64,000 nucleotides of DNA, from the NCBI GenBank assembly GCA_018435665.1, contig JAHDND010000024.1, forward strand, positions 98,139 through 162,138, given 5' to 3'. Below the pieces are notes generated by a model. The model was not told where the DNA came from. It made no database searches and saw only the letters and a program-made list of their open reading frames with translations. The position numbers and the translations under genes are program-made. Shown here piece after piece: positions 33,399 to 42,385 of the stretch. Position 1 is the stretch's first letter; each line of letters starts with the position of its first letter. The stretch is from Candidatus Thiosymbion sp. GTDB lineage: Bacteria; Pseudomonadota; Gammaproteobacteria; Chromatiales; Chromatiaceae.

Positions 33399-36038
33399 AT
33401 GATCGAATCCCACTTCAGCACCGGCATCACCGCCCTGGATCGCGTCTTCCGTGGCCTGTTGCCCGGGGACAACCTGGTCTGGCATCTGGACGACATCGCC
33501 GATTTCGCCCCCCTGATCCCGGCCTATTGCCGGGCGGCGCACAAGGAGGGCCGCCGGCTGATCTACTTCCGCTTCGCGGATCATCCGCCCCTGCTGCGGG
33601 AGGCCGACCATGGGGAGGTGCGGGAGATCGATGTCGCCATCGGTTTCGAGCGCTTCATCACCCAGGTGCGCGCCGAGATCCGCGAGGCCGGGCGCGGGGC
33701 CTTCTTCGTCTTCGACTGCCTCTCGACCCTGGCCGAGGCCTGGTCCAGCGATCGCATGCTGGGCAATTTCTTCATGCTCACCTGCCCCTACGTCTTCGAC
33801 CTGGAGTCCCTGGCCTACTTCCCCCTGCTGCGCAACACCCACTCCACCCAGGCCACCGGGCCCATCTCCCGCACCACTCAGATCCTCACCGAGGTTTACC
33901 GCCACCAGGGCAAGGTCTATATCCAGCCCACCAAGGTGGAGCACCGCTATTCGCCGACCATGAACATGCTCCATGTCTGGGAAGGCGACCGCTTCACGCC
34001 CATCTCCGACAGCGCCACCATCGCCGAGATCCTCACCGCCAAGCCCTGGGCGGGGCTGGATGCGGTGCACTTTCGCCTCGGCAAATGGAACCGGACCTTC
34101 CTCCACGCCGAGCGGATCTGGGAGCGGTTGGAGCGCGGCGAGGACGTGGGGGGCGAGGCCCAGGAGGTCTTCCGCACCCTGACCGAGATGGTCTTCAGCC
34201 GCGAGGAACGGGTCCTGACCCTGGCGGAGAAGTACCTGGATCTCGGTGACCTGGTGACCATCTGGAAGCGCATCATCGGCACCGGCCTCATCGGCGGCAA
34301 ATCCGTCGGCATGCTCCTGGCCCGGGCCATCCTGCGCCGGGTCGATCCGCGCTGGGGGGAGCTGCTGGAGGCCCATGACTCCTTTTACATTGGCTCCGAT
34401 GTCTACTACTCCTACCTGGTGGACAATGGCTGCTGGCTGCATCGCCAGCGCCAGATCACCGGGCAGGACGCCCTCCTCGACGATCTCCACGAGGCCCGGC
34501 GACGCATCATCACCGGGCGCTTCCCCATCGAGCTCATGGAGGAGTTCGTCGAGATGCTGGACTACTTCAGCCAGTCGCCCATCATCGTCCGCTCCAGTTC
34601 CCTGCTGGAGGACAGCTACGGCAATGCCTTCGCCGGCAAGTACGAGAGTGTCTTCTGCGCCAACCAGGGCTCCCATCAGAAGCGCCTGGACGACTTCCTT
34701 GCCGCCGTCAAGACCATCTACGCCAGCACCCTGAGCGAGAAGGCCCTGCGCTATCGCGAGCAACGCGGCCTCCTCGACCGGGACGAGCAGATGTCCCTGC
34801 TGGTGCAGCGTGTTTCCGGACGACGCTATGGCAGTCACTTCTTTCCCCAGGTCGCCGGGGTGGGGCTATCGAAGAACCCCTATGCCTGGCACAAGCTCAT
34901 CGACCCGGCGGCAGGCATGGTGCGGCTGGTCTTCGGCCTGGGCACCCGGGCGGTGGACCGCTCCGACGACGACTACACCCGGGTGGTGGCCCTCAACGCC
35001 CCCAAGCGCCGGCCGGAGAGCGACGACGACGAGGTGCGGCAGTACTCCCAGCGGCGGGTGGACGTCATCGACCTGGATGCCAGTCAGGTGGTGGCGGTGG
35101 AGTTCACCGACATGACGGCGCGCAAGGATGATCTGCCCCTGCACATCTTCAGTTCCCGGGACGAGGGCCTGGCGCGGCGGGCGGCCAACCAGGGCCGGCC
35201 GGCGCCGGACGTCCGCCTGCTGACCTTCGACCATCTCCTGACCCAGACCCCCTTCGTCAACGACATGCGGGAGATGATGCGCATCATCGAGGCGGCCTAC
35301 GAGAACCCGGTGGACGTGGAATTCACCGCCAACTTCGGCGCGGGGGAGAACGGTGAGGGCTACCGCATCAACCTGGTGCAGTGCCGTCCCCTGCAACTCA
35401 CCACCGATACCGCCGGGGCCAGCCTGCCGGCCCTGGCCGCCGCCGGCGAGCTGGTGCTGGAGGCGGCGGGGGCGGTCATCGGCAAGAGCCGCCAGCTCGG
35501 CATCGACCGCGTCATCTATGTCATGCCCGGCGTCTATGGCCTGCTGCCCATGCAGGACCGCTACGCGGTGGCCCGTCTCATCGGCCGCATCCTGCGCGTG
35601 GACAAGGAGCCACGCCGGGTCATGCTCCTGGGCCCCGGGCGCTGGGGCACCACCATGCCCATGCTCGGGGTGCCCGTGTCCTTCGCCGAGATCGACAAGG
35701 TCGCCGTGCTGTGCGAGATCGTCGCCATGCGCGAGAATCTGGTCCCGGATGTCTCCCTGGGCACCCACTTCTTCAATGACCTGGTGGAGTGGGACATGCT
35801 CTACCTGGCCCTCTTCCCCGGCCGGGAGGGCAATCAGTGGAGCCTGGACTTCTTCGAGCAGTCCCCCAACCGCCTGGGGGACCTGGTCCCCGAGGAGGCC
35901 AAATGGGCCCATGCCGTCAAGGTGATCGACCCGGCCGCTGATCAGGGCCGGCTGACCCTCTGGGCCAGTTCCCTGGAGCAGAAGGTCTTCTGCTACCTGG
36001 CCCAGGAGGATCAACCGAACCGCGCCCCAGCCGCATAA
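33399..36038 (+). CDS. PEP/pyruvate-binding (PPDK-N) protein with degenerate KaiC-like N terminus
   Basis: The 879-residue protein has three parts. Residues 1-250 resemble KaiC/RAD55 RecA-like domains (TGITALDRVFRGLLPGDNLVW) but the P-loop is lost. Residues about 285-665 are a PPDK N-terminal ATP-grasp domain (GTGLIGGKSVGMLLARAI near 290; SPIIVRSSSLLEDSYGNAFAGKYESVF near 393 in two pieces; VQCRPLQL at its end). Residues 666-879 hold a domain with LLGPGRWGTTMPMLGVPVSF. The phosphohistidine swivel and PEP TIM-barrel domains of PEP synthase are missing, so it should not make PEP alone. Function unknown. Confidence 0.8.
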   Translation: MIESHFSTGITALDRVFRGLLPGDNLVWHLDDIADFAPLIPAYCRAAHKEGRRLIYFRFADHPPLLREADHGEVREIDVAIGFERFITQVRAEIREAGRGAFFVFDCLSTLAEAWSSDRMLGNFFMLTCPYVFDLESLAYFPLLRNTHSTQATGPISRTTQILTEVYRHQGKVYIQPTKVEHRYSPTMNMLHVWEGDRFTPISDSATIAEILTAKPWAGLDAVHFRLGKWNRTFLHAERIWERLERGEDVGGEAQEVFRTLTEMVFSREERVLTLAEKYLDLGDLVTIWKRIIGTGLIGGKSVGMLLARAILRRVDPRWGELLEAHDSFYIGSDVYYSYLVDNGCWLHRQRQITGQDALLDDLHEARRRIITGRFPIELMEEFVEMLDYFSQSPIIVRSSSLLEDSYGNAFAGKYESVFCANQGSHQKRLDDFLAAVKTIYASTLSEKALRYREQRGLLDRDEQMSLLVQRVSGRRYGSHFFPQVAGVGLSKNPYAWHKLIDPAAGMVRLVFGLGTRAVDRSDDDYTRVVALNAPKRRPESDDDEVRQYSQRRVDVIDLDASQVVAVEFTDMTARKDDLPLHIFSSRDEGLARRAANQGRPAPDVRLLTFDHLLTQTPFVNDMREMMRIIEAAYENPVDVEFTANFGAGENGEGYRINLVQCRPLQLTTDTAGASLPALAAAGELVLEAAGAVIGKSRQLGIDRVIYVMPGVYGLLPMQDRYAVARLIGRILRVDKEPRRVMLLGPGRWGTTMPMLGVPVSFAEIDKVAVLCEIVAMRENLVPDVSLGTHFFNDLVEWDMLYLALFPGREGNQWSLDFFEQSPNRLGDLVPEEAKWAHAVKVIDPAADQGRLTLWASSLEQKVFCYLAQEDQPNRAPAA

Positions 36039-36197
36039 GGTCAGCCAGCCAGGGTCGCGGAGCCATGCTCACCGCCATCAATCTCGTTTTTTTCGACCCT
36101 CCCTGACCTGGATGTAGTCCAGAAGCCTTCTGGGACCCTAACCTCTAATCAGGTGGATGACCGACCAGCCACCATCCGCGCCATGAGATCCGCATTC

Positions 36198-37379
36198 ATG
36201 AATGAAAAGCTCTTCATCATCTTCGGCACCGGCCCGGATGCGGTCGGCCTGGTCGAGCGCATCACCACCCCGGTGGCGGCGGTCCAGGGCAACATCATCG
36301 ACCTGCGTCAGGATGTCCTCCATGGCCTTTTCACCCTCTTCATGGTGGTGGACCTGGCCGCGGCGGCGTTGGGCAAGGACGAGGTGACGGACTTGGTCGG
36401 GCGCCTGTCCCGGGAGACGGGCCTGGACCTGCGGGTGGACGAGTATCGCCCCCTGCCCCGGCGCGGCGCGCGCCAGCCCTTGCTGCTGATCCTGCTGGGC
36501 CGGGACCGGCCGGGGATCGTCGCCGCCGTGACCGGCCTGCTCAAGACCTATGACATCAACGTCGACCTGGCGGAGATGATCGCCCGGGAGGGCGTCTTCC
36601 TCATGGAGTTGATGGTGGACCTGGACCGTTGCGCCATTCCCCTGGAGAACCTCAAGGGGGCCTTGCGCCGGCGCATGGGCGAGTTGGGGATCGACACCCT
36701 GTTCCAGAGCGAGGATGTCTTCAACAAGAAGAAGCGCGTCCTGCTCTTCGATCTCCGCACCAGCCTGATGGCGCCGGCGACCCGGGAGGAGATCCTGCGC
36801 CTGGCGGGCCTGCCGGCGGCCAGTCTGGAGACCACCCTGGGGCGGGGCGAGGGGGATTGCCTGTGCCGGGCCGCCGGCTGCCTGGAGGGCCTGCCCCTGG
36901 AGGTGATGACCCAGGTGGCGCGGGCGGTGGAGGTGGGTTCCGGCACCCTGGAACTGATCCAGACCCTGAAGACCATGGGGTACCAGATTGCCCTGGCGTG
37001 CCGGGCCTTCGGCTGCGTGGCGGAGGTGCTGCGGGCCAAGCTGGGCATCGATCATTGCTTCGGGGTCCCCCTGGCGGAGAACGACGACGCCATGACCCTC
37101 ACCGGCGAGCTGGAGGAGGGGGCCCTGGAGGGGCTGTCCGTCCCCGCCCTGATCCAGCGCCTGGCCCGGTTGGAGGGGGTGGACCCGGCGGAGATCACCG
37201 TCATCGCCAGTGACCCCGCGGACCCCGCCGCCGCCCTGCCGGGGATCAGCCTGCGCTTCGACATGAAGCGCATCCTCGATTATCACAACCAGCACATTCT
37301 CAGCCGCCAGGCCCTGCTCGGCCTGCTGGGCAGCTTTGGCCCACCCATTCTTCAGCCACCCCAGGACGTCCCGCGATGA
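36198..37379 (+). CDS. SerB-like ACT-ACT-HAD protein with altered catalytic residues
   Basis: From ATG 36198 (393 residues; ATG 36183 is an alternative) come two ACT domains (about 5-80 and 93-165; LLLILLGRDRPGIVAAVTGLL) and a HAD domain (about 178-370). The layout is that of SerB phosphoserine phosphatase. But HAD motif I reads LFDLRTSLM rather than DMDST, so the +2 acid/base Asp is Arg; the SGGF motif reads CRAF; and GDGANDLPM reads SDPADPAA. It is probably a regulator rather than an active phosphatase. Its stop overlaps the fhs start (ATGA). Confidence 0.8.
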   Translation: MNEKLFIIFGTGPDAVGLVERITTPVAAVQGNIIDLRQDVLHGLFTLFMVVDLAAAALGKDEVTDLVGRLSRETGLDLRVDEYRPLPRRGARQPLLLILLGRDRPGIVAAVTGLLKTYDINVDLAEMIAREGVFLMELMVDLDRCAIPLENLKGALRRRMGELGIDTLFQSEDVFNKKKRVLLFDLRTSLMAPATREEILRLAGLPAASLETTLGRGEGDCLCRAAGCLEGLPLEVMTQVARAVEVGSGTLELIQTLKTMGYQIALACRAFGCVAEVLRAKLGIDHCFGVPLAENDDAMTLTGELEEGALEGLSVPALIQRLARLEGVDPAEITVIASDPADPAAALPGISLRFDMKRILDYHNQHILSRQALLGLLGSFGPPILQPPQDVPR

Positions 37380-39166
37380 GGTCGGACATCGAGATCGCCC
37401 GGGAGGCCAGGCTCCGCCCCATCGCGGAGGTCGCCGCCGGGCTCGGCCTGACCGCCGACGAGTTGCATGCCTATGGCCCCCACATGGCCAAGGTGCCCCT
37501 GGGGGTCATGGAGCGGCTGGCGGAGCGACCCGACGGCAAGCTGATCCTGGTCACCGCCATGACGCCGACCAAGCACGGCGAGGGCAAGACCACCACCACC
37601 ATCGGCCTGACCCAGGCCCTGGCCCGCCTGGGTCAGCGTGCCGTCGCCGCCATCCGCGAGCCCTCCCTGGGCCCCTGCATGGGCCTCAAGGGTGGGGCGG
37701 CGGGGGGTGGCTATGCCCAAGTGCTGCCCATGGAGGAGATCAACCTCCACTTCACTGGCGACCTGCATGCCGTCACCGCCGCCCACAACCTGCTGGCGGC
37801 GGTGGTGGACAACCACCTCCACCAGGGCAACGAGCCCCAGATCCACCCGCGTAAGGTGCTGTGGAAGCGGGTCATCGACATGAACGACCGCGCCCTGCGC
37901 AGCATCCTCATCGGCCTGGAGGGCGGCGGGGCCAACGGCGTGATGCGCGAGGACGGCTTCGAGATCACCGCCGCCTCCGAGATCATGGCCATCTGGGGCC
38001 TGGCTTCGGATCTCATGGACCTCAAGGACCGCATGGGCCGGGTGCTGGTGGGTTTTGACGCCCTTGGCCGACCGATCCACGCCGCCGAACTGGGGGTCCA
38101 AGGGGCCATGGCCGCCCTGATGAAGAACGCCATGCACCCCAACCTGGTGCAGACCATCGAGGGGGTGCCAGCCTTCGTCCACGGCGGACCCTTCGCCAAC
38201 ATCGCCCACGGCTGCAATACCCTGGCCGCCACCCGCCTGGCCCTCAAGCTGGCCGAGGTCACCGTCACCGAGGCCGGCTTCGGCGCCGACCTGGGGGCGG
38301 AGAAGTTCCTGCACATCAAGTGCCGCACCGGCGGCCTGGCCCCCAGCGCCGTGGTGCTGGTGGTCACCCGCCGCGCCTTCCGCCTCCATGGCCTGGCCAA
38401 TGTCGCCAAGCATGTCGAGAACCTGGGGCTCTTCGGGGTGCCGGTGGTCATCTGCCTCAACCGCTTCCTCGACGATGACGAGGCCGAACTGGCCGAGGTC
38501 CTGGCCGCCTGCCGCGGCCTGGCGGTGCCGGCGGAGATCGCCGACTACCGCGAGGCCGGCGGTGCCGGGGGGCTGGAGTTGGCCCAGCGGGTGTTGGAGG
38601 TGGCCAGCCCTCCGTCTGGCGGCAATCCCGGCGATAGCCCCGTGGGCGGTCATGGTGGTAGCCGCGGCGGTAACCTTGAGGGCGGTTCTGGCGGTAACTC
38701 CTTGGGTGCCCCTGGCGGTAGTTGCGTCGTGGACGGCCTCGGCGGTAGCCCCGTGGGCACCCCCGGTGCTAACCCCGGGGGGAGTCAGGCCCAATTCACC
38801 CCCCTCTACGACCTGGATCAGCCCCTGGAGGAGAAGGTCGAGATCCTCGCCCGACGCCTTTACGGTGCCGACGGCGTGGATTTCTCCAGCGAGGCCCAGG
38901 CCCAGCTGAAACATATCGCCAACCTGGGCTACGGCGGCCTGCCCATCTGCGTCGCCAAGACTCCGGCCTCCCTGTCGGACGACCCCAAGCGCCCTGGCCG
39001 GCCCAGCGGCTTCCGCCTGCACGTCAAGGGCGCCAAGGTCTCCGCTGGCGCCGGCTTTGTCGTCATCTATACCGGCAGCATCATGACCATGCCCGGTCTG
39101 CCCAAGCGTCCCGCCGCCCAGGATATCGACATCGACCGGCATGGCCTCATCAGCGGACTCTTTTGA
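37376..39166 (+). CDS. fhs: formate-tetrahydrofolate ligase Fhs
   Basis: The 596-residue enzyme makes 10-formyl-THF from formate, THF and ATP. The P-loop TPTKHGEGKTTTTIG lies near 63-77, with REPSLGPCMGLKGGAAGGGYAQV behind it, FANIAHGCNTLAATR and TEAGFGADLGAEKF. It is longer than the usual 555-560 residues because of a Gly/Ser-rich stretch of about 62 residues (410-471) in the loop before FTPLYDLD. The start overlaps the ACT-HAD stop by 4 bp, implying translational coupling. The two may share a C1/serine role. Confidence 0.95.
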   Translation: MRSDIEIAREARLRPIAEVAAGLGLTADELHAYGPHMAKVPLGVMERLAERPDGKLILVTAMTPTKHGEGKTTTTIGLTQALARLGQRAVAAIREPSLGPCMGLKGGAAGGGYAQVLPMEEINLHFTGDLHAVTAAHNLLAAVVDNHLHQGNEPQIHPRKVLWKRVIDMNDRALRSILIGLEGGGANGVMREDGFEITAASEIMAIWGLASDLMDLKDRMGRVLVGFDALGRPIHAAELGVQGAMAALMKNAMHPNLVQTIEGVPAFVHGGPFANIAHGCNTLAATRLALKLAEVTVTEAGFGADLGAEKFLHIKCRTGGLAPSAVVLVVTRRAFRLHGLANVAKHVENLGLFGVPVVICLNRFLDDDEAELAEVLAACRGLAVPAEIADYREAGGAGGLELAQRVLEVASPPSGGNPGDSPVGGHGGSRGGNLEGGSGGNSLGAPGGSCVVDGLGGSPVGTPGANPGGSQAQFTPLYDLDQPLEEKVEILARRLYGADGVDFSSEAQAQLKHIANLGYGGLPICVAKTPASLSDDPKRPGRPSGFRLHVKGAKVSAGAGFVVIYTGSIMTMPGLPKRPAAQDIDIDRHGLISGLF

Positions 39167-39194
39167 GGGGGGAGAGGCTAAACATACACAATTC

Positions 39195-39305
39195 ACACCG
39201 CATTTCGGTTTACGGCATAGTGAAAGGGGGGGTCGGGATAAGCGAAAATTTATGGGCGGAATCCATAACCCGATCCGGTGAAACCGCAATTGATCTGCGA
39301 TGACG
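39195..39305. repeat. shortened relative of the nested palindromic element, copy D
   Basis: The left end (CGCATTTCGG, GGGGGGTCGGG) and right end (CGATCC, CCGCAATTGATCTGCGATGA) match the outer parts of copies A-C. The internal TGGCGTCTGGCGGGGG core is replaced by AAATTTATGGG...CCATAA. It lies between fhs and the DUF302 gene. Confidence 0.45.
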
Positions 39306-39359
39306 CTAAGTGCCCTGATTCAAACCATTCTCTACCAAACCACCACGGGAACCCTACCG

Positions 39360-39821
39360 ATGAAAGCCTTGACCACCCTGGCCCTTGCCTTCCTGGTCCT
39401 CCCCGGCCTGGGGCTCGCCGCCCCCTATGCGGTGTATGAGAGCAAGAGCGACTTCGATACCGTGATGGAGGGCGCGAAGAACGCCATCGCCGAGCGCGGA
39501 CTCTATATCAACAACGTCATGCATCTGGGCGAGATGCTAGAGCGCACCGGCAAGGATCTGGGGATTGGCGGGCCGCTCTATAGCCGTGCCGAGTCCATCG
39601 AGTTCTGCAGCGCCACCCTGTCGCGCAAGATGGTCGCGGAGGACCCGAACCGGCTGGTCAATTGCCCCTTCATCCTCAGCATCTACACCCTGCCCGGCCA
39701 GGAGGGTAAGACGTACATCGTCCATCGGAACGTCCCCGCGGAGGAGACCGCTTCCAGCGCGGTGATGCGCGAGGTGGCCGCGATGCTGAAAGGGGTCGCC
39801 GAGGGGGCGGCCTCCTGGTGA
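39360..39821 (+). CDS. exported DUF302 protein
   Basis: The ATG at 39360 (153 residues) is chosen because it starts a clear signal peptide (MKALTTLALAFLVLPGLGLAA); the frame from 39300 adds 20 residues that overlap repeat D. The mature part has the DUF302 pattern: YESKSDFDTVMEGAKNAIAERGL, then EFCSATLSRKMVAEDPN and a NCPFILSIYTLPG core. DUF302 proteins are periplasmic or cytoplasmic single-domain proteins of unknown function, reported near sulfur and redox genes. It opens the envelope-protein block. Confidence 0.82.
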   Translation: MKALTTLALAFLVLPGLGLAAPYAVYESKSDFDTVMEGAKNAIAERGLYINNVMHLGEMLERTGKDLGIGGPLYSRAESIEFCSATLSRKMVAEDPNRLVNCPFILSIYTLPGQEGKTYIVHRNVPAEETASSAVMREVAAMLKGVAEGAASW

Positions 39822-40023
39822 ACCCCTGCCCTCACTGCGAGGGGTCTGACGCCAGGCCAGTACGAGGCTAGGCAGGGAAGCCAGGGGTGTCCGGAGCCTG
39901 CTTGCCGTGGCGTGGATTGGCGTGTTGCCTGCCGGTTGTTGAATGGTCTAGTATCCGTTGGGGATTGGCGGCTGCGGTTGCCCCCAGTCGGGGTTGCGGT
40001 AAAGATAATGCGAGGAGAACTTC

Positions 40024-40524
40024 GTGGATAAAATCAAAGTGGTTATGGCTGCCAGCGCGATTACCGTCGGGCTGAGTGGCTGCGTCTCCACCACCGGTTC
40101 CAACCAGGCGACGGGTACCGCCGTCGGGGCCACGGGTGGCGCCATCGCCGGGGCGGTCATCGCCAACAATACCGGCGGCAGCCCATGGGTGGGGGCCCTG
40201 ATTGGCGGTCTCGCCGGTGGCATCATCGGCAATGCCATCGGCGCCTACCTGGATGAGCAGGAACGCCAGGCCATGGAGGCCGCCATGGTCAGGGCCGCCG
40301 CCGAGGCCAAGCCGAACCAGAAGGTGGTCTGGACCGCGCCGGCGCCCTCCAAGAAGTCCGGCAAAAAGACGACGGGCTATGTCATCCCGGGTGAGATCTA
40401 CACCAATTCCTCGGGTCAGCAATGCCGCAATATCGAGCAGGTGGCGGTCAAGGATGGCGAGACCATCCAGGGTAAGACGACGGCCTGCAAGACCAACAAG
40501 GGCTGGACCGAGGCGGCGGTCTGA
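40024..40524 (+). CDS. glycine-zipper outer-membrane lipoprotein (17-kDa surface-antigen type)
   Basis: The start is GTG at 40024 after GAGGAG. The signal peptide ends in a lipobox LSGC (Cys20). A glycine zipper follows (TAVGATGGAIAGAVIA and GALIGGLAGGIIGNAIGAYLDEQER, about residues 32-80), then a basic linker and a C-terminal domain with GQQCRNIEQ and TTACKTNKGW that fits the surface-antigen 2 fold. Length 166 is usual. It is expected in the outer membrane facing the periplasm. No partner is certain. Confidence 0.85.
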   Translation: MDKIKVVMAASAITVGLSGCVSTTGSNQATGTAVGATGGAIAGAVIANNTGGSPWVGALIGGLAGGIIGNAIGAYLDEQERQAMEAAMVRAAAEAKPNQKVVWTAPAPSKKSGKKTTGYVIPGEIYTNSSGQQCRNIEQVAVKDGETIQGKTTACKTNKGWTEAAV

Positions 40525-40794
40525 CCGGGTCATGGCGGTCACTGACAAGGAGGTCTGATCCCCAGTGGCTGTTGGTTGTACTGGGCTTGGGGATGAGGTT
40601 GTGCTGGTCGTGCCAGGGTGGGTGATTGCGGAGCAGGTGCAAGTCCGGTCAAGGATGGGAAGATGCGAGCCTCTGAAAAGGCTGGGCCTATTTGCTCAGG
40701 GCCGCCAGGGGCTGCTGCTGGTCGATGGGCTTGCTCAGGTGTTCGTTCCTGCCGGCCTGAACCCGCCAGCAGCGGGCGGAGATCAAGTCGCCGT

Positions 40795-42216
40795 TCAAAA
40801 ATCCTTCATCTGCTGGAAGGGGGCTGAGCCAACGGTTTCACCCTGGCGCAACTGGGCGATCGCCTCCGGGTTGATCTCCTCCAGTTTGGCCACCGTCTGG
40901 GGGGCCTTGGCGATATGGTTGAGCCGGGCTGGGGTCGCGACGGCCAGGGCGGCGGGGGGCTTGGCGTTGAATTCATCCACCAGGCGGTCGAGGTCCTTGG
41001 TGCCGTGGAAGCTGACCTTGACCACCCCCTGCTCGACCGCGTCCAGCCGGAAGGCCTGTTCACCGAATTTGGCATTCAGGGGCTTGATGACCACGCTGTT
41101 CACCACCTCGGCGAAATTGCCGGTATTGCCGGCGAAGTTCACCTCGTAAATGGAGATGCCGTCGCTGGAGTAGTTGCGAAAATCCACCCCGAGGATGGGG
41201 CGCAGGCCGATGAGTTCCTTCTTGAACAGGACGCCGACGTCATAACTGGGCAGACCGATCACCCGGAGCTGATAGATCTTGCTCGGGCTCATCAGGTGCT
41301 GTTGAAAGAAGTCCCGGGAGAATTCCTCGCCGATCAGGCGGCCGATGTCCTGGACCGCCTCGTCTTCCGTGGCCCAGCTATGCCGTCGCGGCACCTTGTT
41401 GTTGAAATAGATCTCCTCGCCGGTATGGTTGTCGACACATTTCACCGTCCAGGAGGTGATGACGTGTTTTTTGACGCTGACCCCGGAGGCCTTGAGGGTG
41501 ACCGTCCGGACGTCGAACTTGACCTTGCCGTAGATGGAAAAGTCGGATTCCTTGAGGTGCGACACGGAGACGGTGGCCTCGACCTGGTCGTCGATGGTCG
41601 AGGATTCCACCATTTCCGCCTTGAGCTTCTTGGTCAGTTCCTCCGACCAGACGCGGTAGCCGAAGCTGGCGATGTGCTCCTTGAGGATGTTTTCCGCGAT
41701 CTCGGACCGGCTCTCCCAACTGCCGCGCTCGACATCCTGGGCCAGGATGGCCACGGAGATCTTGGGGTCGCCGTACTGGCGGATGTAGCTCACCCGTGAG
41801 GAGCGGGACATCTCCTGCAGGGCCTCTTCCACGCCGGTGACATAGACCTCGGCCTGGATCAGCAGGTGCATGAAGCCGTCCTCGCCCAGCCAGGGGGTGC
41901 TCTCCTTGATCACGCGCTTGATGAGGCCGGTGGACTTGCTGAAGACCCGGTCCTCGATGAGGACGTAGTTTTCCACCAGGGTATTGCTGTCGATGAAGGC
42001 GCCCACCGCCTTTTCGATGACCTGCCGCCGGGCATCCTGACGCAGGTCGTCGATAAGGAGGCCCTGGTCGCGCTGGTAGGTGTCCGCGTTGGGATCGGCC
42101 AGGCCCTCGGCGGTGACGGTGATGGTATCCGCGGCCAGGGTGGCCAGGCTGGGCAGGGCCAGGATCAGCAGCAGGATCAGCCGGGGGAAGAGGTACCTGA
42201 GGGAGTCGTTGCGCAT
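40795..42216 (-). CDS. secreted protein with FlgT/LPP20-like region, unknown function
   Basis: The 473-residue product has a signal peptide (YLFPRLILLLILALPSLATLAA) and AGGAAA before the ATG. Residues about 55-110 (DARRQVIEKAVGAFIDSNTLVENYVLIEDRVFSKSTG in pieces) resemble the N-terminal domain of FlgT and LPP20-type proteins, which act in flagellar or outer-membrane assemblies. The rest is not recognised. It is the distal gene of a minus-strand run with 42386-48303, and shares the same SNTxVxxY/ED pattern with the next gene. Confidence 0.6.
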   Translation of the reverse strand: MRNDSLRYLFPRLILLLILALPSLATLAADTITVTAEGLADPNADTYQRDQGLLIDDLRQDARRQVIEKAVGAFIDSNTLVENYVLIEDRVFSKSTGLIKRVIKESTPWLGEDGFMHLLIQAEVYVTGVEEALQEMSRSSRVSYIRQYGDPKISVAILAQDVERGSWESRSEIAENILKEHIASFGYRVWSEELTKKLKAEMVESSTIDDQVEATVSVSHLKESDFSIYGKVKFDVRTVTLKASGVSVKKHVITSWTVKCVDNHTGEEIYFNNKVPRRHSWATEDEAVQDIGRLIGEEFSRDFFQQHLMSPSKIYQLRVIGLPSYDVGVLFKKELIGLRPILGVDFRNYSSDGISIYEVNFAGNTGNFAEVVNSVVIKPLNAKFGEQAFRLDAVEQGVVKVSFHGTKDLDRLVDEFNAKPPAALAVATPARLNHIAKAPQTVAKLEEINPEAIAQLRQGETVGSAPFQQMKDF

Positions 42217-42385
42217 GAGCGTGTTTCCTGCCGCATGGGGGCATCCGAGGTGCCCTGGGGCGGTCTTTATCCCTGGTGTTGCGGTTGTAGTATGAATCGG
42301 GACCCCTAGGCGCAGCTCTGGACTACCAGACCCGCGCGGGTGGCCCGGTCTCCCGGGCTCACCTGGGTCTCAAGCCCGTTGGACC

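Noticed and set aside
33399..36038. PEP synthase / pyruvate phosphate dikinase
   Set aside because: Only the ATP-grasp domain is present; the phosphohistidine and PEP-binding domains needed for that reaction are missing.
36198..37379. Functional phosphoserine phosphatase SerB
   Set aside because: The overall fold matches, but three of the HAD motifs have lost key residues, so the enzymatic name is not justified.
39868..40548. 226-codon minus-strand frame over the glycine-zipper lipoprotein
   Set aside because: It is antisense to a clear lipoprotein gene with lipobox and good ribosome site, and has no domain of its own.
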